64,000 nucleotides of DNA from Fen-1135 sp963705275 (GTDB lineage: Bacteria > Desulfobacterota > Syntrophia > Syntrophales > UBA2185). The translations under genes and the position numbers were made by a program. Positions 47,618 through 56,787 of this stretch are shown here, piece after piece. Within the stretch, counting starts at the first letter, position 1. Each line of letters opens with the position of its first letter. The stretch spans positions 868,001 to 932,000 of the forward strand of contig OY970063.1 of the NCBI GenBank assembly GCA_963705275.1, given 5' to 3'. Under the pieces are notes generated by a model. That model did not search any database, was not told the DNA's origin, and was given only the letters and a program-made list of their open reading frames with translations.

Positions 47618-47981
47618 AAATCTCTTCCTCCCCGTAACACATTGATAAGAAATTGATTCTGCGAGGTTGGAGTATAAGATGGACGTTAATGTGTGTCAAT
47701 GAATAATGAAAGACAGGGCAAGTCTAACGCGTCTTGCCGGAACCTCAAAAATCCTTGCCGATTTTCAGCAATATCCGCTTTCAGAAAAGCTCATGCCCCA
47801 TATGACTGCTCACGTATCGCAACTATTGAGAAGCTGCCTATCAATTATTGCATACAGTCTACTTATCCTCAATTTATGTGATTGGATTATACCGACGTTT
47901 ACGATTTAAAATTCACAGATGTGTGAATGATAAGCGCAATCCATGAGCTTATGAAACCCTTATCAGAAATCGACATAGAGG
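47618..47981. other. Intergenic region, nothing recognised
   Basis: About 360 AT-rich bases between the NTF2-like gene and the end of the lipoprotein gene. Short open frames have no family resemblance or ribosome sites. A promoter for the NTF2-like gene is presumably here but no strong pair of boxes was picked out. Confidence 0.4.
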
Positions 47982-48575
47982 TCATTTTATAGGAGACCCA
48001 TCATAAAATAATTTAAAGAATTGTATCCCGTTAAGAAAACTCGGGGCCGTCCTTTGATGATCCCCTCTGTATACAGGTTTAAATTCCAATGTTGAGACTC
48101 CGTCTTTCACAAATATGACGAACTCTCCTGCATACTCATCTTCCGGAACCCCTAAAAATAATTTATGCGAGCCTGTTGTCAACCTTATTTTTTTGTTAAG
48201 GATATATCTGATACCTCTACCTCCATCAGGTATCCTCTCACCCTTCTCATTATAGGTCGCGGTAATTTCCTCTTGTCCATCAATCTTCCATAAAGCTGCC
48301 TGCCCATCGATATTAAATACGAAGGGGAATCCCGGTCTTCCAGAAAATGAATCGTTTGACTCCCATAGATAATACCCTTTGGGTGGGGTCTTAATAGACA
48401 CTATAATAATGACATTCGCATATCCGCTTGGGATCGTTTCGTCATTTTTGATCTCAACAAATACATCCGATCTCGTACTTAGAGATTTTGCATTTATTTC
48501 TTTTAGAGCGCTTCCGCACCCCGAAAGCAGGGCTACCAACAAAGCAGAGAAAAGAATAATGGATGTTCTATTCAT
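47982..48575 (-). CDS. Lipoprotein of unknown function, metal-uptake operon
   Basis: 197 residues with a lipoprotein signal (ILFSALLVALLSGC, lipid cysteine at 20). The mature part appears all-beta, with KTPPKGYYLWESNDSF and TTGSHKLFLGVPEDEYAGEF; no family was recognised. The ATG overlaps the znuB-like stop by four bases, so it is translated as the last gene of the metal-uptake operon. A role at the outer membrane or periplasm in metal uptake is inferred only from position. Confidence 0.65.
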   Translation of the reverse strand: MNRTSIILFSALLVALLSGCGSALKEINAKSLSTRSDVFVEIKNDETIPSGYANVIIIVSIKTPPKGYYLWESNDSFSGRPGFPFVFNIDGQAALWKIDGQEEITATYNEKGERIPDGGRGIRYILNKKIRLTTGSHKLFLGVPEDEYAGEFVIFVKDGVSTLEFKPVYRGDHQRTAPSFLNGIQFFKLFYDGSPIK

Positions 48576-49402
48576 TCTGATACCCCCGATAACGTTTTCA
48601 GATTATGCCCATTCTTCTTTCGAAACATTCCAATAATGAGCAGGACTAAGAAAAAGAGTGCACTCAGTGATGCGACGATGACCGGGGCTACGGGCAAATC
48701 CCATTTATACGAAGCGACAATTCCAAATGTGCTTGAGACAAGGCCGAGCAGCCAACCGGTAATCAGCACCTTAATAGGTTGCCTGGTGAAAAGCCGTCCG
48801 ATCAGGGCCGGAATGATCAGGAAGGCGAACACCTGAAGGATGCCTGCCATCTGGACGGACTTGACCAGGACGATTGCAAAACTGAGGAAAAAAGCAAACT
48901 CCCACAGAAATCCTCCATTTCCATTCCGGGACAGTTCAAGAAATCTTTTTCCGAATATCATGTGCGGCACCCCGATTATGAAATACAGGATGAATGTGTA
49001 TAAGACACTTTTAGGCTCAACCCATATGATATTGCCATTCAGTATCGACTTGAATTCTTCAAGTCCATGAGGAGACCGATCAAGAATGAGAATGCTTGCG
49101 GCAAATGAAAAAATATAGAGCACACCTATAAAGGCTTCAATATTTGTATATCGTGCTATGCGCCGGGAAAAGGCTAGGATGAATGCCCCCAGGACGGCAA
49201 AGGCAACCGAAAAGATATACCTCTCTGTTCCCTCATGCCCGAACAGGAAGGAGAGCGCGATACCGACTCCCACGAACTGAGCCAGGGAGAGATCAACAAA
49301 GATGATCCCCCTCTCCAGAATGTGGATGCCGAAATAGGCATGGATGAGGATGAGCACGACACAGGCCGCAAAGGGCCATATTAAAAAGCTAAGGACTTCC
49401 AC
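48572..49402 (-). CDS. Zinc/manganese-type ABC transporter permease
   Basis: 276-residue inner-membrane permease of the ZnuB/MntB family with about eight membrane segments. Recognisable stretches: HILERGIIFVDLSLAQFVGV (family signature near the N-terminus), YIFSFAASILILDRSPHG, and KSVQMAGILQVFAFLIIPAL near the C-terminus. The start is a GTG with GGAGG five bases upstream. It follows a ZnuA-like binding protein by ten bases. No matching ATPase gene lies in the operon. Confidence 0.9.
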   Translation of the reverse strand: MEVLSFLIWPFAACVVLILIHAYFGIHILERGIIFVDLSLAQFVGVGIALSFLFGHEGTERYIFSVAFAVLGAFILAFSRRIARYTNIEAFIGVLYIFSFAASILILDRSPHGLEEFKSILNGNIIWVEPKSVLYTFILYFIIGVPHMIFGKRFLELSRNGNGGFLWEFAFFLSFAIVLVKSVQMAGILQVFAFLIIPALIGRLFTRQPIKVLITGWLLGLVSSTFGIVASYKWDLPVAPVIVASLSALFFLVLLIIGMFRKKNGHNLKTLSGVSE

Positions 49403-49411
49403 GTGAACCTC

Positions 49412-50299
49412 CTATTGCAGGGATGACAGAACAGTATCCATGAAGCTGAACCAGTCATTTGTGCCGGGAACGGAACCGACGTCCTGAGGAATGATGATCA
49501 CTCTGACACCGGTCTTCTTCGACAGGGCCTGCGCCTCATCTAACCCATAGGAAGGTGTAACAAGTATCCCGTCCGGCCGTATCTTCTTCATCGACTCAAT
49601 CAACCTTTCTATATGCCCCGCAGACGGCGGAATGCCGGGCTTCGGCTCAACGTAACCGATGAGTTGAAAGCCGAATTCATTCGCCATATACTCGAATAAT
49701 TTGTGATAGGACACATACCTTTTTCCCTTCGGGGATTTTTTGTCCCACTGAATTTGTCGGCTTCTCAATCGTTCCTCAAACGATGCGAGGTTTGTCCTGT
49801 AAAAAGATGAATTCCCGGGGTCTATATTCGACAATTCCTGGGCCATGCCGCGGGCGACTCTTAAGATATTTGACGGAGAGTAGTGGTAGTGGGGATTCCC
49901 GAGAGGATGGACGTCCCCCATGCTTCGGTCCGCCGTAGGCTGCTTTTCAATGACATTGACGAAGCGGGAGCAATCAAAGTTACCGGGTTGTCCCGGCTGG
50001 ACTCTTGGGTTTCTTGAAGATTCAAATAAGAGCGGGAGATAGCCGATTTCGAGGTCCAGGCCATTATACATGAGGACGTCAGCATCCCTCACAGCAAGGA
50101 TCATGCTCGGCTTTGCCTCTATGTAATGCGGGTCCTGGGTCGGCTTCACCAGAACCTTTATATTGACTTTATCTCTTCCCAATTCGCCCGCCAGACTGCC
50201 GATCCAGGGCAGTGTGGTAACAACGTTTAACTTTGCATGCGCTGATGTGGAAAGCGCTGCAACTATCAAAAGGGAAAGTATTAATTTTTTCATGGTCAT
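49412..50299 (-). CDS. ZnuA-like metal-binding protein
   Basis: Periplasmic binding protein of the cluster 9 metal ABC transporters (295 residues). Signal peptide to about residue 22, then VTTLPWIGSLAGELG, the first metal histidine in QDPHYIEAKPS (residue 58), a second region HPLGNPHYHYSP, SYHKLFEYMANEFG (third histidine) and the C-terminal VIIIPQDVG with its acid. The histidine-rich acidic loop of Zn-specific ZnuA is absent, so the metal (Zn or Mn) is not certain. GGAGG precedes the ATG. Confidence 0.9.
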   Translation of the reverse strand: MTMKKLILSLLIVAALSTSAHAKLNVVTTLPWIGSLAGELGRDKVNIKVLVKPTQDPHYIEAKPSMILAVRDADVLMYNGLDLEIGYLPLLFESSRNPRVQPGQPGNFDCSRFVNVIEKQPTADRSMGDVHPLGNPHYHYSPSNILRVARGMAQELSNIDPGNSSFYRTNLASFEERLRSRQIQWDKKSPKGKRYVSYHKLFEYMANEFGFQLIGYVEPKPGIPPSAGHIERLIESMKKIRPDGILVTPSYGLDEAQALSKKTGVRVIIIPQDVGSVPGTNDWFSFMDTVLSSLQ

Positions 50300-50309
50300 A
50301 TTTTACCTC

Positions 50310-51659
50310 CTAAAACTGGTGGGCCGGATGGGCGCCTATGCTGAAGATAGCCTGAAGGAAAACTTCATGGTTGACCTTGCCGGACACGTCCGATTCGTCG
50401 TGATTGTACTGAAGCCTCAGAAGACTGAACTCCGAAAACGCATAATCGATCATGGCAGTCGCTCGCCACGGCCTTCTACCCATGTCCTGTTTCGCTCCTC
50501 CGAGGTTATAATCGTCCTTAAGAATACTGAGCATATCGTATCGCACGCCGAACTCCCATCGGTCCCAGAGGTAAACACCCTGGATGTAAATACCATCCTG
50601 GTATCTCTCGAGACGCGCGATCGATCCCAGGTTCATATCAGTCAGATCGCCGTACTGGGAGCGATAGAGATATTCGCTCTGTATCTTGAACCCTTGATAT
50701 TTAGAGGGCTTCCACTTGTAAGTGAACTCGAAGCCGTAAAGCGTGGAATCTCCTGTGAAGTCGGAATTTGCCTGGACTGTGCTTGTCTTTGTCTTGCCCG
50801 TGATAACCGACGGTCCGAAGAGAATGGTCGCGTTATCGCTCACGTCAACGGACGCCTTGGCGAAGGCCGTATAGGCGTGAGGGCCACCGGTTGCATCGGG
50901 ACCGAACAGGGTTGCGCTCTCGCCTTGAAGGACCTCGACGCCCAGGATAGTGTAAAAAGGCAGGGGCGGAAGATAAGTATATTGAACTCCTTTCTCGCCA
51001 ATCCCCTCGTTGCCAATAAACGCCCTATAAGGGAGCGGGGCATCCACAAAATCCCAGGCATGGGGATGCTGGGCATTGATTCTTCCAAAGCCGCTTTTGA
51101 ACTTGCCGGCCTTGATCTGATTCCCTGTAGGAAGAGCGGTGGTGACAATGTACGCCTCTTCCAGAGTTGCGCCGTCTTCCGTCACGGGAATCTGTGCATA
51201 GAAATTAAAGTAAGGATCCACCGGCGCATAAATAGCAATCTCCGCGGAGTCGAGGTTAAAGCCGTTCTTGCGGTCGATTCCATCCGTTGTGTAGCCTCGC
51301 ACACCGCGGTTCCTGAGTTCGTCATTGGTCAAATTCGACGAATATGCGTAGGTATTAAGCACCATGGAAATATTCGGATTGGAGAGCGCCGAGCCGCCGA
51401 AGACGCCCGTTGTCCCTGCGGGTTTCTGCGTTGCCGGCTCAGTTGTTGCCGTAGGGATTGTCTGCTTCTCTGCGGCAATTTGTATTCTGATCTGATCTTT
51501 CAATTCCTCGATAATTTTCTGCTGTGCTTCGATCGTCTGCTGCTGCTTTTTTAAGGTCTCTTCCATGGCCTGTATCCTTGATTCGAGGTCAGCGCCCATA
51601 GCCTGGCTCGAAAAGCCGGCGAAGATCAGGAGACCAATCAGCGTCATCATTCTTTTCAT
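50310..51659 (-). CDS. Outer-membrane porin-like protein of the metal-uptake operon
   Basis: 449 residues with a signal peptide (TLIGLLIFAGFSSQAMGA), a periplasmic coiled coil (residues about 25-60, IQAMEETLKKQQQTIEAQQK), a Thr/Pro linker and a beta-barrel ending in phenylalanine (FSIGAHPAHQF). The barrel has the porin-type segments DSAEIAIYAPVDPYFNFYAQ and IKAGKFKSGFGRINAQHPHAW. The ATG at 51659 is chosen (AAGGGG upstream); the frame runs 18 codons further but without a signal-peptide context. Ten bases separate it from the znuA-like gene; probably lets the metal cross the outer membrane. It has no TonB box that I can see. Confidence 0.8.
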   Translation of the reverse strand: MKRMMTLIGLLIFAGFSSQAMGADLESRIQAMEETLKKQQQTIEAQQKIIEELKDQIRIQIAAEKQTIPTATTEPATQKPAGTTGVFGGSALSNPNISMVLNTYAYSSNLTNDELRNRGVRGYTTDGIDRKNGFNLDSAEIAIYAPVDPYFNFYAQIPVTEDGATLEEAYIVTTALPTGNQIKAGKFKSGFGRINAQHPHAWDFVDAPLPYRAFIGNEGIGEKGVQYTYLPPLPFYTILGVEVLQGESATLFGPDATGGPHAYTAFAKASVDVSDNATILFGPSVITGKTKTSTVQANSDFTGDSTLYGFEFTYKWKPSKYQGFKIQSEYLYRSQYGDLTDMNLGSIARLERYQDGIYIQGVYLWDRWEFGVRYDMLSILKDDYNLGGAKQDMGRRPWRATAMIDYAFSEFSLLRLQYNHDESDVSGKVNHEVFLQAIFSIGAHPAHQF

Positions 51660-51749
51660 AGATAAACCCCTTTCGTCTTGAAAAATAAAAGGCGTCTGCT
51701 TAAACCTATGCATTGGTTCGGCAGTCTAAGATACGCTTGGATTGATAGA

Positions 51750-52040
51750 TTACGCCTGAGAAGCTAAGGGAGGTGCCCTGTAGGCAAAGGTGGGGAAAAT
51801 CGGCCAGGAAATGTGGATTATTTCCGTGTATGAATAAAGATAAGAAACATCTTGATGGAAGGCAAAACCGGCATCACCGCCGGTACCTGTATAACAGCAC
51901 GGAACGCTTGCCACGCATATAGGGCAATCCGAGTGCCGGGAACTATCTTCGTGGTGATGAAAACCGACTATGATGATAGCGAAAAGGAAAACAACGGAAA
52001 AAAGGAATGTTATTTTCTGGCGGTGCAATATTGAAATCAT
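51750..52040 (-). CDS. Small His/Cys-rich membrane-anchored protein (DUF2946-like)
   Basis: 96 residues: an N-terminal membrane segment (ITFLFSVVFLFAIIIVG), then a compact metal-ligand-rich stretch FHHHEDSSRHSDCPICVASV. The pattern HHH plus HxDCPIC resembles DUF2946-type proteins that accompany metal-uptake genes. First gene of the operon; no good ribosome site is seen. A metal sensor or buffer role is inference. Confidence 0.65.
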   Translation of the reverse strand: MISILHRQKITFLFSVVFLFAIIIVGFHHHEDSSRHSDCPICVASVPCCYTGTGGDAGFAFHQDVSYLYSYTEIIHISWPIFPTFAYRAPPLASQA

Positions 52041-52069
52041 GTTTAAATTATATGACTATTTTATTTTTT

Positions 52070-52085
52070 GTAAATACTTATTTAC
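52070..52085. promoter_or_regulatory. Palindrome before the metal-uptake operon (possible Zur/Fur-type site)
   Basis: Perfect 7-2-7 palindrome GTAAATA-CT-TATTTAC starting 30 bases before the first gene. Size and AT-rich arms suit a Fur-family regulator; zinc specificity is inferred from the genes. Confidence 0.5.
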
Positions 52086-52193
52086 GAGGCTTCTATATTT
52101 CCGATTGAAACGTTGTATCGGAAGACAGGAAGCAAAATTCTCCCTTGCAGGAATAAGCTGCTGCTTCATTTACACTCTGCTTCGGATCAAATA

Positions 52194-53189
52194 TTAAATT
52201 TCAGGAATCAGCGCAGGGAGAGCAGGGAAGATGGCCTGATCATGCTTCCAATTGTATGCGAGCACCTCGACGCCCAGTTTCTTCAGCTTTCCATTGAGCG
52301 TTTCATCGATAGCATCCGGGACAACGAGAATCAGATGGGGTTGCTTTGAGAGCTCCGCATTGGCAAGCAGCAGCCGGGCGGCAGCAGACTGTATACTTGA
52401 TATTGATGTATCGGTGGTTACTTCGAAAACAGCCGTTATCTCTTGTCTGGCATTGACAGTAAGGAGGTCCCGTTCAAGGTCATTCCCCGCCCTAAAACCA
52501 AGGCGGGAAAGCACATCGTATAAATCCTTTACGATCAGGCCGTGGTCGCACATCGATGCAGGATCACTTAACGGGTCTGCATAACTCGCACCGATAATTT
52601 CTTCCCGAAAATGAAGTTCGTCGAATGATATCTCCAGTTGAGAGGTCCGGGACGAGAAAACATTTTTCATCCTGTCAACCTTGCGGACAAACTGACTCAC
52701 CTGCCTGACAAACCGGGGCGAATTCAGAACGCCTATTAAAGCGACCGTGGTTTCCGCGGAACCATCTTCCATGACAGCCCAAACGCCCCTGTAATGGTCA
52801 TCGAACAGGGCCTTGCCTACGCCTTTCCTGCCGCCGCCGATTCTGCCTCTGTGCACCACAAAGATTCGGCCATTGCGGTCTATCGCCAGCGCCCCGCCGA
52901 TACGCCTGTCAATACCTTTTGCGGGAAAATTGATTTCACAAGTAATAGGAATGTGAGATGAACCCGTCGGCTTTTCCGCCCCGAAGGCATGCCCATATCT
53001 ACTTCCCGACATCTTTTCGTGCGCCATCCAAATGCCGAGGCGTTCCGACCACAAGGCCTTCGCCTTGAGCGTTGCGCCGGGATGGCCCAGATTCACAGGG
53101 ATTTTTTCATCGATGAAGGGCTTGAAGGATTTTATAAACTGTCGCCTGTATTTCTTGATGGCGGATTCGTCGTCAAGGACTTTCAGCAT
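52194..53189 (-). CDS. Uncharacterised protein with possible nuclease-like C-terminus
   Basis: 331 residues, no family recognised. N-terminal half has a Gly/Arg-rich loop GRIGGGRKGVGKALF after IDRNGRIFVVHRGR. The middle is helical. The C-terminal 110 residues have the strand pattern LSRLGFRAGNDLERDLLTVN and ITAVFEVTTDTSISS followed by a long helix, which looks like a PD-(D/E)XK core with E in VFEV but without an obvious lysine. ATG 53189 is chosen because GGAGAAGG precedes it; the frame is open another 29 codons. It lies alone after a decayed region and upstream of the metal operon. Confidence 0.5.
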   Translation of the reverse strand: MLKVLDDESAIKKYRRQFIKSFKPFIDEKIPVNLGHPGATLKAKALWSERLGIWMAHEKMSGSRYGHAFGAEKPTGSSHIPITCEINFPAKGIDRRIGGALAIDRNGRIFVVHRGRIGGGRKGVGKALFDDHYRGVWAVMEDGSAETTVALIGVLNSPRFVRQVSQFVRKVDRMKNVFSSRTSQLEISFDELHFREEIIGASYADPLSDPASMCDHGLIVKDLYDVLSRLGFRAGNDLERDLLTVNARQEITAVFEVTTDTSISSIQSAAARLLLANAELSKQPHLILVVPDAIDETLNGKLKKLGVEVLAYNWKHDQAIFPALPALIPEI

Positions 53190-53326
53190 TGTCCCTTCTC
53201 CATTGACCGGGATTCGGCGAAGTTTTTTATTGATGGGTTGTTCGGAATATTTACAGGAAACACCCCGCTTAATCAAGCCGTTTTCTGAATCGTTTCATTA
53301 CACCTATAAAGCTGTATTCATAAGCC

Positions 53327-53767
53327 TTAAGATGATTTTTGTAGATCTACGCTCCAGGAAGACAATTTGTCATTTCCTTTTGAGAGGATCCCCCTGTTTT
53401 TATAGCGCACGTCGCTTACTCTTAAATGGAATTCGGCTCCAGTGTATACGCCATTTTCTGAGCAGCATGTGGAGATGATAGCATCGTCAACAATGATGAG
53501 CCTGCCCAACAGAATTCCCAGGCCGGTGTTAAAGGATTTCCATGTAGTCCGATTATCGCCTTCTTCGGGAGGAATAATTTCATAACGATTGCTAATCTTG
53601 ATTGGATTTTCTCCCATCTCGATCTCCACCTCCCCCTCATTCAGCCACAAGCCTTCCAGATGCGTGATTCTGACCGTTCCTTTGAGCGATAAAACTCGTT
53701 CCATGTCGTCAAAGTAACGGCCTCGGGCAATCCAGACTCCCTCCTTAAACAAGAAAGTATGCGTCAT
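53327..53767 (-). CDS. Uncharacterised protein
   Basis: 146 residues predicted all-beta (VRITHLEGLWLNEGEVEIEM, GILLGRLIIVDDAIISTCCS), no signal peptide, no motif recognised. GGAGGTG lies upstream of the ATG. It follows the Smr gene at 30 bases in the same direction, so it may be the end of the efflux operon. Confidence 0.55.
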   Translation of the reverse strand: MTHTFLFKEGVWIARGRYFDDMERVLSLKGTVRITHLEGLWLNEGEVEIEMGENPIKISNRYEIIPPEEGDNRTTWKSFNTGLGILLGRLIIVDDAIISTCCSENGVYTGAEFHLRVSDVRYKNRGILSKGNDKLSSWSVDLQKSS

Positions 53768-53797
53768 CTCCGGATGTCACCTCCCCCGTGGATTCTA

Positions 53798-54514
53798 TCA
53801 TTTGCGGACTGCTGGAGCGGCGGAACGTTGCCTTCTTGACCGTTTTGAAACCGGCCTGTGGCGGAGGAGGATGTAAGTTGCCCCTGCACCGCCGTCGTAA
53901 GACTGCGCGCTTGCGAAGGCTATCACCCACTTGCGCCAGTGACTGCAGGTAAGCCACTTATGGACGTTATTCTTCAGGACCGGTTCGCCGGGTGAAGAAA
54001 GACCGCGTCCATGGATTATTAGAACCGCCCTCTTGCCTGATTTCACCGCCCCTTTCAAGAACTCTTCGAATGTCGTCTTTGCCTCCGCTACGCCCTGTCC
54101 GTGAAGATCGACATGGGCCTGTATGGAAAAATCTCCACGATGAAGTCTCCCGGCAAACTCCGGATGCACGTCATATCCTGTGCCCTCGATGTACTCCGGC
54201 GTATCCGAAATGACGAAGCCTTCTCCAGATTCTACAAGACTCGTAAGCTGCCCGACGATTGCCGCTTCCGGAGACTCTTTGACGTCATCCGGCAGCTTGA
54301 TCCTGATCTTATTCCCCACGCACTTGTTCTGTTGCATCGGTTTCACGTCCTGAACGGCCTCCAGAAATATTTTCTCTTCAATTTCCGGATCGGCGGCAGG
54401 CTCCGGCTCACATCTGGATACGATAGCGGAGGGCCGCCTGGGATGCCTCACTGCCACGCAGTTCTTCAATTCTCCGAAAGGGTTGTATTTTAGAGAGGAA
54501 TCAGAAGTTGCCAT
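53798..54514 (-). CDS. Smr-domain protein
   Basis: 238 residues; the C-terminal 110 form a Smr (small MutS-related) domain: VDLHGQGVAEAKTTFEEFLK with the DLHG motif, RAVLIIHGRGLSSPGEPVLK with the HGRG motif, and GGAGATYILLRH at the end. The N-terminal 120 residues are low-complexity and charged. Smr domains nick or cut nucleic acids; target unknown. ATG 54514 is preferred over an upstream codon at 54538. It begins 17 bases after the last permease gene of the efflux operon; the functional link is unclear. Confidence 0.85.
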   Translation of the reverse strand: MATSDSSLKYNPFGELKNCVAVRHPRRPSAIVSRCEPEPAADPEIEEKIFLEAVQDVKPMQQNKCVGNKIRIKLPDDVKESPEAAIVGQLTSLVESGEGFVISDTPEYIEGTGYDVHPEFAGRLHRGDFSIQAHVDLHGQGVAEAKTTFEEFLKGAVKSGKRAVLIIHGRGLSSPGEPVLKNNVHKWLTCSHWRKWVIAFASAQSYDGGAGATYILLRHRPVSKRSRRQRSAAPAVRK

Positions 54515-54530
54515 GACGATCGCCCCTTCT

Positions 54531-55652
54531 TTAATCAAGCCGTTTCCTGAAACGCCTTACAGCCGCGGTAAACACGACGAGTCCGAGAACAGTCAGCGCT
54601 GCATACTGGGGCCAGAGAATTTCAAGACCTATGCCTTTCAGGAAAATGCCCCTGATGATAACCAGAAAATACCTTAAAGGGTTCAGGTATGTCAACCATT
54701 GAACGACGACCGGCATGTTGACAATGGGAAAGACAAAGCCGCTGAGCATAAAGAAGGGGAGAATAAAGAAGAATGTCGTCATCATGGCCTGCTGCTGCGT
54801 TGAGGAAACGGTGGAGATAAAGAGACCCACACCCAGAGTGGAGAGAAGAAACAGACATGTGGCTATGAAGAGCAGGACGACGCTCCCGGCAAGCGGTATC
54901 TCAAACCAGACAACGGCAAGAATCGTTACCGCGACCATTTGCACAATTGAGATGATGATATAAGGGATCGTTTTCCCGATGATCAGTTCGACGGGCTTTA
55001 ACGGAGTCACAATCAACTGCTCGATTGTGCCGGCCTCTTTTTCCCTTATAATGGCAATCGAAGTCAAAAGCAGGGCAATCAGCATAATTACAAAGGCGAC
55101 TATGCCGGGAACGAAGAAATACTGACTGTCAAGGTTCGGATTGTACCACGTTCTGATTCTGGCGTCGATTTTACCGTAATCCATGCGATTGGGATACAGT
55201 TCCTTGAGCAGGTCCCGGTTCAGCTTGTCGATGACCAGCATGGAGTAAGCTATCCGGACGGACGCCATGTTGCTCATTGTCCCGTCGGCAATGATTTGAA
55301 TATCCGCCGTTTCTCCCTTTCTGATTTTCTTGCTCAGATCAGGCCCGATCTTGATGGCCATATCGACCTTCGCATTTAATAAAGACTCCTCAAGGTCACG
55401 GTCGTCTCTCAATACCTTTATAATCCTGAATATCTTATTGGCGCTGAAGGCATCAGCGACCATACGACTTTCCCGCGTGCGGGACTGATCAAGAATAGCG
55501 ATCTGGATGACACTTATATCGTAATTCACCACGTATCCGAATAAAAGCAGCTGAATAAGCGGCGCAACGATAAGCACGCGCCTGCTTCTCTTGTGGCGGA
55601 AAAGGAGAATAAACTCCTTACGTACAAGTTCCCGGATGCGAAGCCAGCTCAT
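54531..55652 (-). CDS. ABC-2 type permease (YbhR/YbhS-like), second copy
   Basis: 373-residue inner-membrane permease: one N-terminal membrane segment, a large periplasmic domain (residues about 45-175) and five C-terminal segments with TSIAIIREKEAGTIEQLIVT (ABC-2 signature) and FILPFFMLSGFVFPIVNMP. Forms the channel of a drug/lipid exporter together with the permease encoded just upstream (one base between the two genes). Confidence 0.93.
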   Translation of the reverse strand: MSWLRIRELVRKEFILLFRHKRSRRVLIVAPLIQLLLFGYVVNYDISVIQIAILDQSRTRESRMVADAFSANKIFRIIKVLRDDRDLEESLLNAKVDMAIKIGPDLSKKIRKGETADIQIIADGTMSNMASVRIAYSMLVIDKLNRDLLKELYPNRMDYGKIDARIRTWYNPNLDSQYFFVPGIVAFVIMLIALLLTSIAIIREKEAGTIEQLIVTPLKPVELIIGKTIPYIIISIVQMVAVTILAVVWFEIPLAGSVVLLFIATCLFLLSTLGVGLFISTVSSTQQQAMMTTFFFILPFFMLSGFVFPIVNMPVVVQWLTYLNPLRYFLVIIRGIFLKGIGLEILWPQYAALTVLGLVVFTAAVRRFRKRLD

Positions 55653-55653
55653 A

Positions 55654-56787
55654 TTACAGCCCTTCCTTCTTCAGCAACACATAGTTCACGACTGCGAGAA
55701 CAGCGAACATTAAGAGCATGACTAAATAGCTCGGCCAAAGGTGTTCGAGCCCGAGGTTCCGTAAATATAGACCGCTCAGGATATTGACATAGTAGGTAGC
55801 GGGAACAACATATGTCACAAGCTGCAGGACCTTCGGCATATTGACGACAGGGAAAACAAAATTAGATAGAAGCAACGACGGAAGGTACGTTAAGAGAATT
55901 GCTCCCTGATTGGCAAGCAGCTGAGTTTTCGTGACGCACGAGATGAATAGACCCAGCGTCAGGGCGACGGATAGATAAATGGAAGAGGCTAAGATCATCA
56001 ACCAGAAGCTGGACTTCATGACGATACCGAAGAGAACCTGCCCCATGAGAATGGAGATAAGAACATCGGTCAATCCCACAAAGAAATACGGGATCGCCTT
56101 GCCGATCAGAAATTCACCGGCAGTGAGCGGAAGAGATTTGATCGTTTCCATTGTCCCGTTCTCGTATTCCCTGGCAATGACTAACGAAGTTAGCATGGCC
56201 CCCACGATCATGATGATGACGGCAATGATCCCGGGAACGATGAAATTACGGCTCTCCAGGTCTTCGTTAAACCATACGCGTATCTGGCCGCTGATAGGCG
56301 GCTTTATCTGCTCCATGCCCTGACGGTTGAGGAAGGAAATGAGCAATTTCTGGTTATACTGCGAGACGAAGGCATTCATATATCCTCTCGTGATATTGGC
56401 AAAGCTGGGGTCGCTTCCATCGAGAAGGACCTGCAGTGGGGCTGCACGGTCCGAGCGGATATCTCTGGTCCAGTTGGGGGGTATTATGATCGCAAGTATA
56501 GCCCATCCGTGGTCTAAATAGTCGGTGGCGGCATGTGTATTGGGCAGGCGGGCGGCAATATGAAAATAGGGGGACGCCCCGAGATGCTCAATGAAATCCC
56601 GGCTCACATCCGTATTGTCATGATCCACCACGACAGTTTCTACATTATCGACATCGAGGCTCAGGGCATAGCCGAAGAGGAGAATGAGCAGCAGCGGGAG
56701 GGCAAATGCCAGATACAGGCTCCGGAAATCCCTTATCAGATGATAGAACTCCTTGCGCGTGACAGCTTGAATATTTCTCAGTTTCAA
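55654..56787 (-). CDS. ABC-2 type permease (YbhR/YbhS-like), first copy
   Basis: 377 residues with the same architecture as the next gene: N-terminal segment, periplasmic domain and five segments with TSLVIAREYENGTMETIKSL and YLPSLLLSNFVFPVVNMPKV. The start overlaps the ATPase stop by four bases. Two permeases suggest a heterodimer. Confidence 0.93.
   Translation of the reverse strand: MKLRNIQAVTRKEFYHLIRDFRSLYLAFALPLLLILLFGYALSLDVDNVETVVVDHDNTDVSRDFIEHLGASPYFHIAARLPNTHAATDYLDHGWAILAIIIPPNWTRDIRSDRAAPLQVLLDGSDPSFANITRGYMNAFVSQYNQKLLISFLNRQGMEQIKPPISGQIRVWFNEDLESRNFIVPGIIAVIIMIVGAMLTSLVIAREYENGTMETIKSLPLTAGEFLIGKAIPYFFVGLTDVLISILMGQVLFGIVMKSSFWLMILASSIYLSVALTLGLFISCVTKTQLLANQGAILLTYLPSLLLSNFVFPVVNMPKVLQLVTYVVPATYYVNILSGLYLRNLGLEHLWPSYLVMLLMFAVLAVVNYVLLKKEGL

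Noticed and set aside
50163..51554. Long rightward open frame (463 codons) opposite the porin gene
   Set aside because: It is the antisense of the porin and znuA genes, has no family motifs and no ribosome site; the leftward frame has a signal peptide and barrel pattern.
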